DNA of 6,664 bases from Candidatus Neomicrothrix sp. UBA7884 (lineage in GTDB: Bacteria > Actinomycetota > Acidimicrobiia > Acidimicrobiales > MedAcidi-G1), in NCBI GenBank assembly GCA_002501135.1, contig DLRQ01000081.1, forward strand, positions 1 to 6,664. The letters run 5' to 3'. The notes under the pieces are model-generated. The model was not told the origin of the DNA, made no database searches, and saw only the letters and a program-made list of their open reading frames with translations. The first letter of the stretch is position 1; each line of letters starts with the position of its first letter. Positions 1-6,664 of this stretch are shown piece by piece. Position numbers and translations under genes: made by a program.

Positions 1-726
1 GCTGGCTTCGTGGCACTTCTGGCCTTCGTATTCGTCGGCTTCTACGGCCGCCCCGAGGTCTGGGAACCCCTTGTCTGGACGCTCGCAGCCGTGTCCATGA
101 CCGTCGGGAACCTCATCGCCCTGCGACAGACCAACATCGTGCGGATGATGGCCTACTCGGGCGTCGCCCAGACCGGTTTCATGATCGCTCCGCTGGCGGT
201 GGCCGGCCACAGCACTGCTCTTGGCGACCAGGCACTATCGGCGACCGTGACCTACCTGGCCATATACGCAGCAATGAACCTGGGAGCGTTTGCTGTGATC
301 ATCTCTCTTGCCCGAAGGACAGGATCCGCCGAGATGTCATCGTTCGCCGGGGCGTTCCAGTATGCGCCGGCAATGACCGTTGCTATGACGATCTTCCTGG
401 GTTCCCTCGCGGGGATACCCCCTCTCGGAGGCTGGTTCGCCAAGTTCGAGGTGTTCCGCGTGCTGACCTCTTCAGGCGACACGTGGGGGTACGCCCTGGC
501 GGTGGTCGCTGCCGTGAATGCAGTCATCGCCCTCTACTACTACGCCTCGGTCCTGTTGCGCATGTGGGCCGACGAGGCACCCGATGAGGCGGTCGCAGAC
601 GTGGCCCTCACCCCGTCGCTGGTTTCTGCGCTCGTCATCTGCGGCGGCGTGACCCTCGTCTTCGGGGTGCTGCCACAGGTGGTGGCCCGCTTCACCGACG
701 TCAGCCTCCTGGCTCTCGGAGGCTGA
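1..726 (+). CDS. nuoN: NADH-quinone oxidoreductase subunit N, C-terminal part (5' end outside window)
   Basis: Membrane-arm subunit of proton-pumping complex I (NDH-1), one of three antiporter-like subunits. The reading frame is open from base 1, so the GTG at position 10 is an internal codon; 241 residues remain of a protein usually near 480-500. What is visible: a run of hydrophobic helices, the RMMAYSGVAQTGFM segment (fragment residues about 48-61) typical of this family, and AGIPPLGGWFAKFEVF, whose Lys148 (codon 442-444) lies 93 residues from the C-terminus. That matches the essential Lys395 of E. coli NuoN, 90 residues from its end. The TGA stop is at 724-726. nuoN is normally the last gene of the nuo operon; here the next gene starts within about 25 nt, suggesting co-transcription. 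NuoL and NuoM are homologous, but the motif spacing and the C-terminal length fit NuoN best. Confidence 0.93.
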   Translation, partial: AGFVALLAFVFVGFYGRPEVWEPLVWTLAAVSMTVGNLIALRQTNIVRMMAYSGVAQTGFMIAPLAVAGHSTALGDQALSATVTYLAIYAAMNLGAFAVIISLARRTGSAEMSSFAGAFQYAPAMTVAMTIFLGSLAGIPPLGGWFAKFEVFRVLTSSGDTWGYALAVVAAVNAVIALYYYASVLLRMWADEAPDEAVADVALTPSLVSALVICGGVTLVFGVLPQVVARFTDVSLLALGG

Positions 727-741
727 CATCCCCGGCCCGCC

Positions 742-747
742 AGGTGA
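742..747 (+). promoter_or_regulatory. Shine-Dalgarno AGGTGA for the MidA-family gene
   Basis: AGGTGA matches the 16S anti-Shine-Dalgarno core exactly and lies 4 nt before the in-frame CTG at 752. The short gap is acceptable because the match sits at the downstream side of the core. It decides the start call for the following gene, where no ATG, GTG or TTG is available before position 812. The GTG inside this hexamer (744-746) is in another frame. Confidence 0.5.
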
Positions 748-751
748 CGGG

Positions 752-1762
752 CTGGCACAGCGACTGCTCGCACGCATCCGGGCAGATGGACCGATCCGCT
801 TCGACGAGTACGTGGAGGCATGCCTCTACGACCCCGTCGACGGCTTCTACACCACCGGAGGAGCCGCCGGACGCAGGGGAGACTTCATCACCAGCCCCGA
901 GGTCGGACCGTTATTTGGAGCCGTATTGGCGCGTTGGATGGACTCTGTGTGGGAGGGCCTCGGTAGCCCCCGCGGGTTCACCGTTGTTGAGGCCGGTGCT
1001 GGCAGCGGCACACTCGCCCGGTCCGTGCTGGCCGCGGCCCCTGAGTGCCTCACCCACGGCCGCTACCTTGCCGTCGAACGGTCCGAACGGCTTCGCTCGG
1101 ATCACCCAGATGGCGTTGAGCCACTGTCCGACCTGCCTGCCGGACCTCTCACAGGCGTGGTCCTCGCCAACGAACTGTTGGACAACCTCGCCTTCAGCCT
1201 CCTGCACGGCGTCGATGACACGTGGCACCAGGTGCGGGTCAGTGCCGATCAGGGCTGCCTGATCGAGGTGATTGCAGAACCCGGTGACCCACCGGTACCA
1301 CTCGAACCGGTCGACGGTGCCCGAATCGCCGTACAGACGGAAGCATCGCAATGGGTTTCGCGGACCCTCTCCATGCTCGAAGCCGGCTCGCTGCTGGTGT
1401 TCGACTACTGCACCACCACTACGGAAATGGCCTCGCAGCCCCCCGCGGAGTGGTTACGTACCTACGACCGGCATGAGCGGGGCGGCAGCCCGCTGGACAC
1501 ACCGGGTGGACAGGACATCACGGTCGAGGTGGCGACCGACCAGCTGCCGACTGGGATATCAGCCATGAGCCAGGCCGACTTCCTCACCCACCACGGAATC
1601 AGAGACCTCGTTGATACCGGCAGGCTGGCCTGGTCGGAACGTGCTGGGATCGGAGACCTTGAGGCCATCCGGGCCAGGAGCCGCACCATCGAAGCCGCAG
1701 CACTCGTGGACCTCGACGGAATCGGCGGATTCACCGCCCTCGAATGGGTAGCCGGCCCCTGA
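752..1762 (+). CDS. SAM-dependent methyltransferase, MidA/NDUFAF7 family (DUF185)
   Basis: Class I methyltransferase of the COG1565 family. The mitochondrial members (NDUFAF7/MidA) methylate an arginine of the NDUFS2 subunit and are needed for complex I assembly; the bacterial NuoD homologue would be the matching substrate (inference). Seen with CTG752 as residue 1 (336 aa): GPIRFDEYVEACLYDP near residues 14-29, the family hallmark GDFITSPEVGPLFG at 43-56, SAM-binding motif I VEAGAGSGTLA from about residue 79, ANELLDNLAF further on, and a C-terminal SQADFLTHHGI. The first usual start, GTG812, would cut off GPIRFDEY, which belongs to the conserved N-terminus, so I place the start upstream. Between the in-frame stop at 650-652 and 812 there is no ATG, GTG or TTG. 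CTG752 with AGGTGA at 742-747 is the best candidate. Alternatives are a lost base just after GTG744, or another rare start. It follows nuoN by 25 nt, consistent with a shared transcript. Family call strong, start uncertain. Confidence 0.85.
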   Translation: MAQRLLARIRADGPIRFDEYVEACLYDPVDGFYTTGGAAGRRGDFITSPEVGPLFGAVLARWMDSVWEGLGSPRGFTVVEAGAGSGTLARSVLAAAPECLTHGRYLAVERSERLRSDHPDGVEPLSDLPAGPLTGVVLANELLDNLAFSLLHGVDDTWHQVRVSADQGCLIEVIAEPGDPPVPLEPVDGARIAVQTEASQWVSRTLSMLEAGSLLVFDYCTTTTEMASQPPAEWLRTYDRHERGGSPLDTPGGQDITVEVATDQLPTGISAMSQADFLTHHGIRDLVDTGRLAWSERAGIGDLEAIRARSRTIEAAALVDLDGIGGFTALEWVAGP

Positions 1763-1787
1763 CACGCCAACACCAACTGACTATCGT
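1759..1787 (+). promoter_or_regulatory. Sigma70-type promoter upstream of acs
   Basis: The -35 box CTGACA (1759-1764, five of six matches to TTGACA) and the -10 box TATCGT (1782-1787) are separated by exactly 17 nt. Transcription would begin near 1794, giving a leader of about 36 nt before acs. The -35 overlaps the TGA stop of the methyltransferase gene, so acs can be transcribed separately from the nuo/methyltransferase unit. Called by eye; no experimental start site. Confidence 0.55.
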
Positions 1788-1829
1788 CCAGACAGGAACG
1801 AGAGCACACACGACGGGAGAGAAACGGCG

Positions 1830-3824
<1,995 letters not shown>

Positions 3825-3827
3825 GCC

Positions 3828-4310
3828 CTGTCTGGAGTTCGCTTCGAGCGGGAAGGAAGGCCACCAGAGGGACCGGTCATCATCGTCGACGTCGACGGGG
3901 TCCTCTCCGATGCCTCCGGACGCCAGCATTTCCTGGACGGACCGACGAGGGACTGGTGGGCGTTCTTTGAGGCCTCGGTGGACGACCCACCGATTCCCGA
4001 GGCGATCCGCCTGGTCGAGCGCCTCACCGAGGACCACACGGTCATCTTGTTGACCGCCAGGCCGTCTGGCTCGGCTGACACCACGCTGGAGTGGCTGGGT
4101 CGCCACGGTGTCAACTGGGACCTGCTCGCCATGCGCAACCAGAATGACCACGGAAGTTCACCAGAGGTAAAGCGGGCGATCCTCTCGGACCTGCGGAGCG
4201 ACGGCTACGAGCCGGTCCTGGCCATCGACGACGACCCCGGGAACCTGGTCATGTACAGGTCCGAGGGCGTTCCGACGGTCTACGTCCACTCCGGCTACTA
4301 CGACACCTGA
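3828..4310 (+). CDS. HAD-superfamily phosphatase resembling T4 polynucleotide kinase 3'-phosphatase domain
   Basis: With CTG3828 as residue 1 this is a 160-residue, single-domain HAD hydrolase. Seen: motif I DVDGVL with Asp21 (nucleophile) and Asp23, motif II LLTARPSG with Thr76 and Arg78, motif III Lys115, and motif IV AIDDDPGNL with Asp134-136. No large cap is visible. The layout follows the phosphatase domain of T4 Pnk: Arg32 sits 11 residues after the nucleophile like T4 Arg176, Arg78 fits Arg213, Lys115 fits Lys258, and Asp134/135 fit Asp277/278; the MRNQND and SGYYD segments also recall it. That domain removes 3'-phosphates from nucleic acid ends. Substrate here is inferred; another phosphomonoester is possible. 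A position equivalent to T4 Asp254 appears to be Ser111. The gene begins 3 nt after the acs TGA, in the same frame, so co-transcription with acs is likely. The first usual start (GTG3978) would delete motif I and cannot be right. Confidence 0.78.
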   Translation: MSGVRFEREGRPPEGPVIIVDVDGVLSDASGRQHFLDGPTRDWWAFFEASVDDPPIPEAIRLVERLTEDHTVILLTARPSGSADTTLEWLGRHGVNWDLLAMRNQNDHGSSPEVKRAILSDLRSDGYEPVLAIDDDPGNLVMYRSEGVPTVYVHSGYYDT

Positions 4311-4326
4311 CCCTCGTTCGCTCTGC

Positions 4327-4358
4327 GTGCCCTGGGTTCCCGGGCGGTCACCGGGCAC
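4327..4358 (+). terminator. GC-rich hairpin after the acs-HAD unit
   Basis: GTGCCC (4327-4332) pairs with GGGCAC (4353-4358); with a bulged T at 4333 the stem extends by GG/CC (4334-4335 with 4351-4352). It begins 16 nt after the HAD stop codon. There is no T-run behind it, so it would be an atypical GC-rich terminator or only a transcript 3'-end stabiliser. Confidence 0.33.
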
Positions 4359-4391
4359 TCCGGGCGATGTCCACGGCAGGTATGTCAGGCG

Positions 4392-4397
4392 TACGCT
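4392..4397 (+). promoter_or_regulatory. Possible -10 box (TACGCT) upstream of htpX
   Basis: TACGCT fits the actinobacterial TANNNT -10 pattern and would give a start near 4404 and a leader of about 30 nt before ATG4434. No good -35 is visible; TGTCCA at 4368-4373 matches TTGACA at only three positions. The 123-nt gap and the preceding hairpin support an independent promoter somewhere here. Confidence 0.3.
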
Positions 4398-4433
4398 TGG
4401 GCTCCAGAGTGAACTGACACCCCCGAGGAACCG

Positions 4434-5321
4434 ATGATCAACACAACAAAGACCTTCGCCCTGCTGGCCCTGCTGGGAGGCCTGTTCATCGTGATCGGTG
4501 GCGCCATGGGCGGCAACGGCGGAATGGTCCTCGGCATGATCATCGGGCTCGTGGTTGTCGGGGCCTCCTACTGGGGCAGCGACCGCATCGCCATTGCGTC
4601 CGCACGTGCCGTTCCAGCCGACCCGGCCGACCACCCCGACTACCACCGTGTGGTGTCAGAACTCGCTACGGCAGCAGGCCTGCCGATGCCGAAGCTCTAC
4701 ATCTCGCCAAATGACCAGCCCAACGCCTTCGCCACCGGCCGCAATCCAGACCACGCCGCCGTGGCCATCACCCAGGGCCTCGTGGACCGGATGAACTGGT
4801 ACGAGATCCGCGGCGTGCTGGCCCACGAACTGATGCACATCCGCAACCGCGACATCCTGATCGGCTCGGTGGCTGCGGCAGTTGGAATGGCCATCACCAT
4901 GATCGCCCGGATGGCCATGTGGGCCTCCATGTTCAGCGGCGGCCGGGACCGTGACCGCAACCCGATCGGCCAGATCGCTCTGGCAATCCTTGCTCCGATA
5001 GCTGCCATGGTGATCCAGGCGGCAATCAGCCGGAGTCGCGAGTTCCAGGCCGATGCCTCCGCCGCCAGGCTCATGGGTGACGGTGAGCCGCTCGCCCTCG
5101 CCCTCGAGAAACTCGAGGTCGCTGCCAGCCGCATCCCGTCAGGCGTCAACCCGAATCAGGCCTCGTCCTACATTATTGATCCGCTCAAGGCTCAGGCCGT
5201 GGGGGGCCGTAGGCGCTCCAGGTGGTTTTCGACCCACCCCTCGACCGAGGACCGCATTGATCGCCTCCGCGGCGGCTCCTGGAGGTCAGGCGAGACGCTC
5301 AGCGGAGGGCCGATCTCCTAG
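4434..5321 (+). CDS. htpX: Membrane zinc metalloprotease HtpX (peptidase family M48B)
   Basis: Inner-membrane protease with a cytoplasmic active site that degrades misfolded membrane proteins and overlaps FtsH in quality control; often stress-induced in other bacteria. The 295 residues are the normal length. Seen: two N-terminal hydrophobic segments (about 8-26 and 31-47), the zinc motif HELMH at 131-135 with catalytic Glu132, two further hydrophobic segments (141-167 and 178-198), and SREFQADASAA with the third zinc ligand Glu203 and conserved Asp207. The C-terminus has the family STHPSTEDRIDRL segment. All catalytic residues are intact. Start: ATG4434 lies just behind GAGGAA (4425-4430), a short but workable spacing. 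The stop TAG overlaps the stop of the convergent yajQ gene, leaving no room for an intergenic terminator. Confidence 0.94.
   Translation: MINTTKTFALLALLGGLFIVIGGAMGGNGGMVLGMIIGLVVVGASYWGSDRIAIASARAVPADPADHPDYHRVVSELATAAGLPMPKLYISPNDQPNAFATGRNPDHAAVAITQGLVDRMNWYEIRGVLAHELMHIRNRDILIGSVAAAVGMAITMIARMAMWASMFSGGRDRDRNPIGQIALAILAPIAAMVIQAAISRSREFQADASAARLMGDGEPLALALEKLEVAASRIPSGVNPNQASSYIIDPLKAQAVGGRRRSRWFSTHPSTEDRIDRLRGGSWRSGETLSGGPIS
5318..5321. other. CTAG palindrome acting as stop codon for both convergent genes
   Basis: On the + strand TAG (5319-5321) ends htpX; on the - strand TAG (complement of 5318-5320) ends yajQ. A single palindromic tetramer therefore supplies both stops, and the two coding regions overlap by these four bases. 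Directly readable from the sequence given the two gene calls. Confidence 0.92.
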
Positions 5322-5806
5322 TCGCGGAAGTTGGTGAACTGAAGGGGCAGGTCCAGGTCGGCGGCCTTCAGGGCCGCAATTACCTCCTGCAGGGCGTCGC
5401 GCTTCTTTCCGTTGACGCGGACCTGGTCGCCCTGGGTCTGGGTCTGGATGCCCTTGATGCCCAGGTCCTTGACCATCTTGTTGATCGTTCGGGATGAGTC
5501 GCTGTCGATTCCGGCCCGGAGCCCGGCCACCTGACGTGAGCGGCCACCGCTCGCTGACTCGACTTTTCCCCAGTCGAGGGACTTGAGAGAGACCTTGCGG
5601 CGAACCAGCTTCTCCTCGAGCACGACCACGAGGGCAGCAAGCCGCTCTTCGGTTGAGGACTCGAGGGCGATGGCGCCATCTTGAAGTTCAATGTTCGAAT
5701 CGGTGCCCTTGAAGTCGAACCGGGTGTGGATTTCCCTGGCGGCCTGATCAACCGCGTTGCGGACTTCCTGGAGGTCGATCTCTGACACCACGTCGAAGGA
5801 GGCCAT
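5318..5806 (-). CDS. yajQ: YajQ-family nucleotide/cyclic-di-GMP-binding protein (UPF0234)
   Basis: Small cytoplasmic protein of two ferredoxin-like domains. Members bind nucleotides or RNA, and some (Xanthomonas, Pseudomonas) bind cyclic di-GMP and act as transcription co-regulators; the role in actinobacteria is not established. The 162 residues equal the family length (E. coli 163). Seen: N-terminal MASFDVVSEIDLQEVRNAV, RFDFKGT at 29-35, IDSDSSRTINKMVKD in the second half, QGDQVRVNGKKRDALQ and the hallmark C-terminus PLQFTNFRD. The protein is complete. ATG at 5806-5804 has either TAGGGT 6 nt upstream (a leaderless arrangement) or a weak AGGG Shine-Dalgarno 7 nt upstream within the same bases. 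It is a single-gene unit, convergent with htpX and divergent from tRNA-Tyr. Confidence 0.95.
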   Translation of the reverse strand: MASFDVVSEIDLQEVRNAVDQAAREIHTRFDFKGTDSNIELQDGAIALESSTEERLAALVVVLEEKLVRRKVSLKSLDWGKVESASGGRSRQVAGLRAGIDSDSSRTINKMVKDLGIKGIQTQTQGDQVRVNGKKRDALQEVIAALKAADLDLPLQFTNFRD

Positions 5807-5812
5807 GGCCGA

Positions 5813-5818
5813 ACCCTA
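5813..5818 (-). promoter_or_regulatory. Candidate -10 box (TAGGGT) for leaderless yajQ
   Basis: Read on the - strand, TAGGGT is followed by 6 nt and then the yajQ ATG, so transcription would start at or next to the A of the start codon. This is the usual leaderless layout in actinobacteria. No convincing -35 is present. The AGGG inside it could instead be a weak ribosome binding site, which needs a promoter further upstream. Confidence 0.42.
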
Positions 5819-5828
5819 GCGACGCTTT

Positions 5829-5857
5829 CCGGTCTACCGGTCGCCGGTCGCCGGTGG
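5829..5857. repeat. Short tandem CCGGT repeats between yajQ and tRNA-Tyr promoters
   Basis: Three adjacent 7-nt units CCGGTCG, CCGGTCG, CCGGTGG fill 5837-5857, and a fourth related copy CCGGTCT lies at 5829-5835. They occupy the -35 side of both the leftward yajQ and rightward tRNA-Tyr promoters. Regular 7-8 nt spacing could reflect a binding site or simply slippage in GC-rich DNA. Confidence 0.55.
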
Positions 5858-5876
5858 CTGGGCCCGGGGCGGCCGG

Positions 5877-5882
5877 TATCCT
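5877..5882 (+). promoter_or_regulatory. Candidate -10 box (TATCCT) for tRNA-Tyr
   Basis: TATCCT lies 10 nt upstream of the first base of the tRNA, placing the transcription start near 5889 and leaving a very short 5' leader. The -35 region around 5854-5860 is poor (TGGCTG-like). Confidence 0.45.
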
Positions 5883-5892
5883 CCGACGTTCT

Positions 5893-5977
5893 GGGTCGGT
5901 GCCCGAGTGGCCAAAGGGAACGGGCTGTAAACCCGTCGGCATTGCCTTCGGAGGTTCAAATCCTCCCCGGCCCACCA
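5893..5977 (+). tRNA. tRNA-Tyr (anticodon GTA)
   Basis: All arms fold by eye. The acceptor stem GGGTCGG (5893-5899) pairs with CCGGCCC (5967-5973), including one G-T pair. The D stem is CCC/GGG (5902-5904, 5916-5918). The anticodon stem ACGGG/CCCGT (5920-5924, 5932-5936) encloses CTGTAAA with anticodon GTA at 5927-5929. The long variable arm of class II tRNAs is present (GGC-ATT-GCC, 5938-5946), as expected for bacterial tRNA-Tyr. The T stem is GGAGG/CCTCC (5950-5954, 5962-5966) with loop TTCAAAT. Discriminator A5974 is followed by an encoded CCA (5975-5977), so the 3' end need not be added. It decodes UAC and UAU. Confidence 0.97.
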
Positions 5978-5986
5978 CTTCTCAAA

Positions 5987-6019
5987 GCAGCCTCGGGTCC
6001 GTGCGGGCGGACCGGCTGC
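5987..6019. terminator. Two-part hairpin between tRNA-Tyr and convergent GNAT gene
   Basis: GCAGCC (5987-5992) pairs with GGCTGC (6014-6019), and GGTCC (5996-6000) with GGACC (6009-6013); a 3-nt bulge (TCG) separates the two helices and the loop is 8 nt. It starts 10 nt after the tRNA and lies 24 nt beyond the stop of the - strand GNAT gene. On the - strand it is followed by TTTGAG, a short T-tract; on the + strand no T-run follows. It probably ends both transcripts, more conventionally the leftward one. Confidence 0.6.
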
Positions 6020-6042
6020 GGCGCCCTCCTGTGCCCTTCGGG

Positions 6043-6546
6043 TCAGGGGGAGTCCAAGATGGCCTGCATCACTGTGACGTCCTGCCAGCGGCCGAACTTG
6101 CGTCCGATCTCACGTTCGGTGCCGACCATTTCGAAGCCGTGCTTGGCGTGAAGGGCGATGCTTGCCTCGTTTCCTCCGCCGATCCTGGCTACGACCGAGT
6201 GGAAGCCGCTGCCGCGGGCGACATCCAGCAGTTCCCCCAGCAGAGCATCGGCGACCCCGCGGCCGCGGTGTTCGCCGGCGACGTACACGGAGTTTTCCAC
6301 GGTCGTCCGATAGGCGGCACGCTCCCTGTATGGGGATAGCGAAGCGAAGCCGACCACCACACCGTCAGTCTCGGCAACCAGAACGCTGAAGGCCCCGGAC
6401 CTGGCTGTCATCCACGCCGCCTGATCCTCGGCAGATCGCTCCACGAGGTCGAACGTGGCGGTAGAGGCCAGGACCTCGACGTTGTAGATCCGACGGATCG
6501 CCTCCGAGTCGCCCGGCTGAGCCAATCGCGTCCTGAGGGAAGACAT
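6043..6546 (-). CDS. GNAT N-acetyltransferase, phosphinothricin/methionine-sulfone acetyltransferase type
   Basis: Cytoplasmic enzyme moving an acetyl group from acetyl-CoA to a small amino acid-like amine. Relatives include PAT/Bar and the housekeeping YncA/MddA/MnaT enzymes acting on methionine sulfone or sulfoximine; the housekeeping role is more likely here as no antibiotic cluster is visible. The 167 residues are typical. Seen: Tyr79 to Tyr88 (YRTTVENSVY) with Glu84, the acetyl-CoA loop HRGRGVADALL at 93-103, and NEASIALHAKHGF with His133; Glu84 and His133 are spaced 49 residues apart like the proposed catalytic Glu88 and His137 of PAT. The family C-terminal signature GRKFGRWQDV is at 148-157. 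In the acetyl-CoA loop Ala99 stands where Gly is more common. ATG at 6546-6544 has no Shine-Dalgarno, but TACAGT lies 7 nt upstream, so it is probably leaderless. Confidence 0.9.
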   Translation of the reverse strand: MSSLRTRLAQPGDSEAIRRIYNVEVLASTATFDLVERSAEDQAAWMTARSGAFSVLVAETDGVVVGFASLSPYRERAAYRTTVENSVYVAGEHRGRGVADALLGELLDVARGSGFHSVVARIGGGNEASIALHAKHGFEMVGTEREIGRKFGRWQDVTVMQAILDSP

Positions 6547-6553
6547 GGAGCCG

Positions 6554-6559
6554 ACTGTA
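6554..6559 (-). promoter_or_regulatory. Candidate -10 box (TACAGT) for leaderless GNAT gene
   Basis: On the - strand TACAGT is followed by 7 nt and the ATG, with no ribosome binding site between. The transcription start would fall on or beside the start codon. The -35 region is weak. Confidence 0.48.
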
Positions 6560-6563
6560 GTGA

Positions 6564-6578
6564 GGTGGTCTACCCACC
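6564..6578. repeat. Inverted repeat GGTGG-5-CCACC upstream of the GNAT gene
   Basis: GGTGG (6564-6568) and CCACC (6574-6578) are perfect complements around TCTAC. The repeat lies immediately upstream of the proposed GNAT -10, within the -35/-10 spacer region, where a repressor could bind. A related inverted repeat in the opposite order (CCACC, 4 nt, GGTGG) lies at 6635-6648. Confidence 0.4.
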
Positions 6579-6634
6579 AGATGAGATGGGGGACGTTGGG
6601 GAATGCGGGGTTAGCGTGGCATCCTGTTGCCCGG

Positions 6635-6648
6635 CCACCGGCAGGTGG
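6635..6648. repeat. Inverted repeat CCACC-4-GGTGG just before the terminal tRNA
   Basis: CCACC (6635-6639) and GGTGG (6644-6648) enclose GGCA and end 4 nt before the predicted tRNA start. In RNA this makes a small hairpin in the tRNA 5' leader. Same pentamers as the repeat at 6564-6578. Confidence 0.38.
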
Positions 6649-6652
6649 TTGT

Positions 6653-6664
6653 GCTCCCTTAGCT
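6653..6664 (+). tRNA. Probable 5' end of a tRNA, cut by the window edge
   Basis: GCTCCCT followed by TAGCT matches the start of a tRNA: seven acceptor bases, then T8, A9 and the GCT(C) of the D stem. The anticodon is outside, so the identity cannot be read. If real, the 3' acceptor strand should be AGGGAGC. A possible but weak promoter is TTGGGG (6596-6601), 18 nt, CATCCT (6620-6625). A second tRNA close to tRNA-Tyr, such as tRNA-Thr in a cluster leading to secE/nusG, would fit known gene orders, but that is a guess. Confidence 0.48.

Noticed and set aside
744..1262. Open frame of 172 codons from GTG744 on the + strand
   Set aside because: It overlaps the methyltransferase in another frame and its composition (Ser, Pro, Thr, Arg-rich) is that of a GC-rich shadow; no family features.
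5748..5978. Antisense frame across tRNA-Tyr beginning MVGRGGFEPP
   Set aside because: This is the well-known false protein made by translating the reverse strand of a tRNA gene.
5854..6339. + strand frame of 161 codons across tRNA-Tyr and the GNAT gene
   Set aside because: It includes a real tRNA, crosses the terminator hairpin and runs antisense to a recognised GNAT gene.
6043..6546. GNAT gene as a herbicide or antibiotic resistance determinant
   Set aside because: It belongs to the same fold family as PAT/Bar, but such genes are common housekeeping enzymes and no biosynthesis or resistance neighbours are visible.

Overview
This is a compact, GC-rich stretch of bacterial chromosome. It looks actinobacterial, possibly Acidimicrobiia-like, and is a core housekeeping region rather than a mobile or defence island. 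I infer the taxon from high GC at third codon positions, TANNNT -10 boxes lying 6-7 nt upstream of ATG (typical of leaderless genes), and the gene set. No taxon-specific marker is present. I saw no insertion sequence, phage gene, CRISPR array or integration site.

Left part (1-4310, all + strand). The window opens inside nuoN, the antiporter-like membrane subunit of respiratory complex I. About 25 nt after its stop comes a MidA/NDUFAF7-family (DUF185) methyltransferase, the family linked to complex I assembly. A clear promoter (CTGACA, 17 nt, TATCGT) overlaps that gene's stop codon and should drive acs, a full-length AMP-forming acetyl-CoA synthetase. Right behind acs lies a small HAD phosphatase resembling the 3'-phosphatase domain of T4 polynucleotide kinase. 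The conserved N-termini of both the MidA gene and the HAD gene extend upstream of any ATG, GTG or TTG. Each has an in-frame CTG behind a good Shine-Dalgarno sequence, and I annotate these CTGs as the starts.

Middle part (4311-5806). An intergenic region with a GC-rich hairpin and a weak promoter precedes htpX, a membrane zinc protease. htpX converges on yajQ, a nucleotide/c-di-GMP-binding UPF0234 protein on the - strand. The two stop codons are the two strands of one CTAG.

Right part (5807-6664). yajQ diverges from a tRNA-Tyr(GTA) gene, with a short tandem CCGGT repeat between their promoters. A strong two-part hairpin separates tRNA-Tyr from a convergent GNAT N-acetyltransferase of the phosphinothricin/methionine-sulfone acetyltransferase type on the - strand. 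The last 12 bases look like the 5' end of another tRNA, so the window probably ends at the edge of a tRNA cluster.

The genes are metabolic and quality-control functions: respiration, acetate activation, membrane proteolysis and tRNA supply. I found no convincing new multi-gene system. The most notable points are the two apparent CTG starts, the PNK-like stand-alone phosphatase, and the complex I subunit next to its likely assembly methyltransferase.
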